DNA from: JANMJD01 sp963828405
GTDB taxonomy: Bacteria; Actinomycetota; Acidimicrobiia; Acidimicrobiales; Ilumatobacteraceae
Reading direction: 5' to 3'
NCBI GenBank assembly: GCA_963828405.1
Contig: CAWHEG010000031.1
Coordinates: 1,984,001 to 2,048,000 of the forward strand
Length of the DNA stretch: 64,000 nucleotides
Shown: positions 62,199 to 64,000 of the stretch, in pieces
Layout: each line of letters opens with the position of its first letter
Position numbering within the stretch: the first letter of the stretch is position 1
Position numbers and translations under genes: made by a program
The notes under the pieces: generated by a model
The model's input: only the letters and a program-made list of their open reading frames with translations
Told to the model about the DNA's origin: nothing
Database searches by the model: none

Positions 62199-63193
62199 CG
62201 CCGGCCCCGATCGGCGGTGGTCGGGCCGGTGCGTGAGCGGCCGGCCCCCGCGTCGATCGTCGTGCGGGCCAACCGGGCGGCCACGTCGGGGTCGGTCATG
62301 ATCGTGTCGGCGACGACGCAGGTCATCCCCTCGGCCTCCACCGCCCCGGCGAGGTGGGCGTCGGCGTGGTCGACGACCAACGTCGCGCAGATCGGCGCGT
62401 ACAGCCGGGCCACACCGACGACCGAGGCATCGTGGCCGAGCTCTGCCAGCATGCGGTCGGCCGGGCCCTTCAGCGCTGCCCCGGCGACGATCGGGGAGAT
62501 GGCGACCACCGAGTCGCGCCGGGCACGTAGCGCCTCGTCGATCCCGGCGATCGCCCGGACGGGCCCGATCGAGACGATCGGGTTCGACGGGGCGACGACG
62601 ACCACCGCGGCGTCGGCGATGGCGTCGAGCACCCCGCGGGCAGGAGCCGCCCGCTCGGCGCCGGCGAAGCGGACGCCGCGGATCGCCACGGCGTGGCGGC
62701 GGCCGACGAAGTACTCCTGGAACGAGACCTCGCCCTCGCCGACGACGTCGACCATCGTCGCCACGGGCTGGTCGGTCATCGGCACGATCCCGACGGCCAG
62801 CCCCCAGGCCCTGGCGATCTCGGCGCTGACCTCGTGCAGCGGGGCGCCCTCGGCCAACCTCGCCGTTCGGTACATGTGGGTGGCCAGATCGCGGTCGCCG
62901 AGCCCGAACCACGTGCCTGCGGCCCGTGAGCCCGCGGGCCGCACGGCGGCGTAGCGGTGCAGCGCCTCGAGCGCCGCCCACGTCTCACCGGCGAGTCCCC
63001 AACCCCGTTCCGGGTCGATGGCGCCGGCCAGGGTATAGACGACCGTGTCGAGGTCGGGGGAGATGTGCAGACCGTGCATCACGGTGTCGTCCGCCGTGTT
63101 GACGATGGCCGTGATCGACGAGTGCTCGACGACGAGGCACAACCCTCGCAGGAACCGGGCCGCTCCGACGCCGCCGGCGAGCACGGTGATCAT
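62195..63193 (-). CDS. cofD: 2-phospho-L-lactate transferase / FbiA-type (CofD)
   Basis: 332 aa. VLAGGVGAARFLRGL at the N-terminus, NTADDTVMHGLHISPDLDTV, GDRDLATHMYRT and VVAPSNPIVSIGPV are the CofD/FbiA signatures. It transfers the phospholactyl or phosphoenolpyruvyl moiety from the GDP-activated donor to FO. It is the middle gene of a three-gene minus-strand operon with 4-nt overlaps on both sides. Confidence 0.95.
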   Translation of the reverse strand: MITVLAGGVGAARFLRGLCLVVEHSSITAIVNTADDTVMHGLHISPDLDTVVYTLAGAIDPERGWGLAGETWAALEALHRYAAVRPAGSRAAGTWFGLGDRDLATHMYRTARLAEGAPLHEVSAEIARAWGLAVGIVPMTDQPVATMVDVVGEGEVSFQEYFVGRRHAVAIRGVRFAGAERAAPARGVLDAIADAAVVVVAPSNPIVSIGPVRAIAGIDEALRARRDSVVAISPIVAGAALKGPADRMLAELGHDASVVGVARLYAPICATLVVDHADAHLAGAVEAEGMTCVVADTIMTDPDVAARLARTTIDAGAGRSRTGPTTADRGRR

Positions 63194-64000
63194 CGGGCGT
63201 CGTGCTCCATCACCAGGGCAGCGTAGAGGTCGTCGAGTCGCGCCGCCGTGGTCGACCAGGTGAACTGCTTGAGCCTCGCATACCCTGCGGCGACGAGCCG
63301 GGCCCTTGTCGGCGGGTCGAACGCGGCACGCAGCAGCGCCGCGGCGAGACCCTCGACGTCATCGGGGTCGACCAGCAGCCCCGCCGTCCCGACGACCTCG
63401 GGAATGGAGCCCGCCGTGCTGGCCACGACGGGCGTGCCGGCGCTCATCGCCTCGAGCAGCGGGAAGCCGAAGCCCTCGTCGAGGGAGGGGTAGGCGAGCG
63501 CCGCCGCGTGGCGCAGCAGCCATGCCTTGTCGTCGTCGCCGATCCGCCCCACGCGGTGGACGGCGTCGGCGGACGCGCTGTCGAGGCGGCCGATCGCCCG
63601 ATCGACGGCCGCCGTGTCGTCTCCTGATGCGCCGGCGATGACCAGCTCGAGGTCGGTCTGGGAGCGCCGGGCCAGGTCGAAGGCGGCGACCAGCGCCGGC
63701 ACGTTCTTGCGGCGTTCCACCGTGCCGATGCTGAGCACGAAGGGGCCCTGCCCCGGGTGCCGACCACCGGGACCGCGATCGCCGGAGCGAGGCTCGACCT
63801 CGGGGACGGCCGGCGGGCTGCCGAGGTGGATCACCTCGATCCGGTCGGTGGCCAACAGCTCGCCGACCTTGGCGGCCGTGGCGTGCGAGGTGGCGTGGAC
63901 CACCGCCCCTTTGCGCACGGCCCGACGGAGCACCTCGCCGGCCCGCCGGACGTCGGGGTGCACCTCGGCCGGGTGCTCCAGGAACCAGCAGTCGTACACG
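63190..64000 (-). CDS. GT4-family glycosyltransferase, C-terminal part
   Basis: Open to the window edge, so the N-terminal half is missing. The visible part has VLSIGTVERRKNVPALVAAF and YPSLDEGFGFPLLEAMSAG (EX7E), the donor-binding half of a GT-B enzyme. Its stop overlaps the cofD start by 4 nt, although it has no known link to F420. Acceptor unknown. Confidence 0.9.
   Translation of the reverse strand, partial: VYDCWFLEHPAEVHPDVRRAGEVLRRAVRKGAVVHATSHATAAKVGELLATDRIEVIHLGSPPAVPEVEPRSGDRGPGGRHPGQGPFVLSIGTVERRKNVPALVAAFDLARRSQTDLELVIAGASGDDTAAVDRAIGRLDSASADAVHRVGRIGDDDKAWLLRHAAALAYPSLDEGFGFPLLEAMSAGTPVVASTAGSIPEVVGTAGLLVDPDDVEGLAAALLRAAFDPPTRARLVAAGYARLKQFTWSTTAARLDDLYAALVMEHDAR

Overview
This is a high-GC chromosomal segment from an actinobacterium. 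The evidence is a fused two-domain FbiC and other F420 genes (cofD, cofE, a luciferase-like F420 oxidoreductase), an MMPL transporter, tandem LCP cell-wall ligases, a rhamnose cassette, DUF222/HNH and SCO6745-family genes, and many GTG starts with 1-4 nt gene overlaps. The gene set looks most like an Acidimicrobiia-type organism (Ilumatobacter-like), but that is inference from gene content, not from a marker gene. No rRNA, tRNA or CRISPR array was seen.

Layout. (1) 0-10.4 kb: the 3' part of ribF, two orphan ORFs, a minus-strand operon ribE > chorismate mutase/HPPD-like fusion > fbiC, then rpsO, pnp and an M16 peptidase. (2) 10.4-14.9 kb: an ArsR-type operon with a clear palindromic operator, a homospermidine synthase with a coupled 60-aa ORF, dapB and tpx. 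(3) 15-24 kb: lipid and small-molecule metabolism (acyl-CoA synthetase, MFS, amidase, thioesterase, F420 oxidoreductase, 2OG-Fe oxygenase) and a frameshifted heme-binding beta-barrel gene. (4) 24-31 kb: secreted FnIII/PKD protein, polysaccharide deacetylase, then a segment bounded by a 29-bp direct repeat. It holds a decayed IS110-type element and an MMPL transporter. (5) 31-46 kb: SDR, amino-acid dehydrogenase, PhyH oxygenase, SCO6745-like protein, dapD coupled to lysS, M15 carboxypeptidase, LpdA-like reductase, MFS, HNH protein, lipoprotein, and a biotin-dependent carboxylase alpha subunit divergent from birA. (6) 46.6-59.7 kb: envelope glycan locus with two LCP ligases, rmlACBD, GDP-fucose synthase, three GT4 glycosyltransferases, a His-rich membrane protein, a sugar nucleotidyltransferase and a degenerate epimerase. 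(7) 59.9-64 kb: ECF sigma factor with its membrane partner, then a minus-strand glycosyltransferase > cofD > cofE operon.

How it fits together. F420 is made (fbiC, cofD, cofE) and used (21.1 kb oxidoreductase) within the window. The ribE/chorismate mutase/fbiC operon joins the two supply lines of FO synthesis, 5-amino-6-ribitylaminouracil and tyrosine. The chorismate mutase carries an HPPD-derived domain that has kept both Fe-binding histidines but lost the Fe-binding glutamate, so I read it as a possible aromatic keto-acid sensor; this is the most novel object here. Lysine genes (dapB, dapD, lysS) and the wall genes (LCP, rml, M15 peptidase) point to a peptidoglycan with attached rhamnose-containing polymers.
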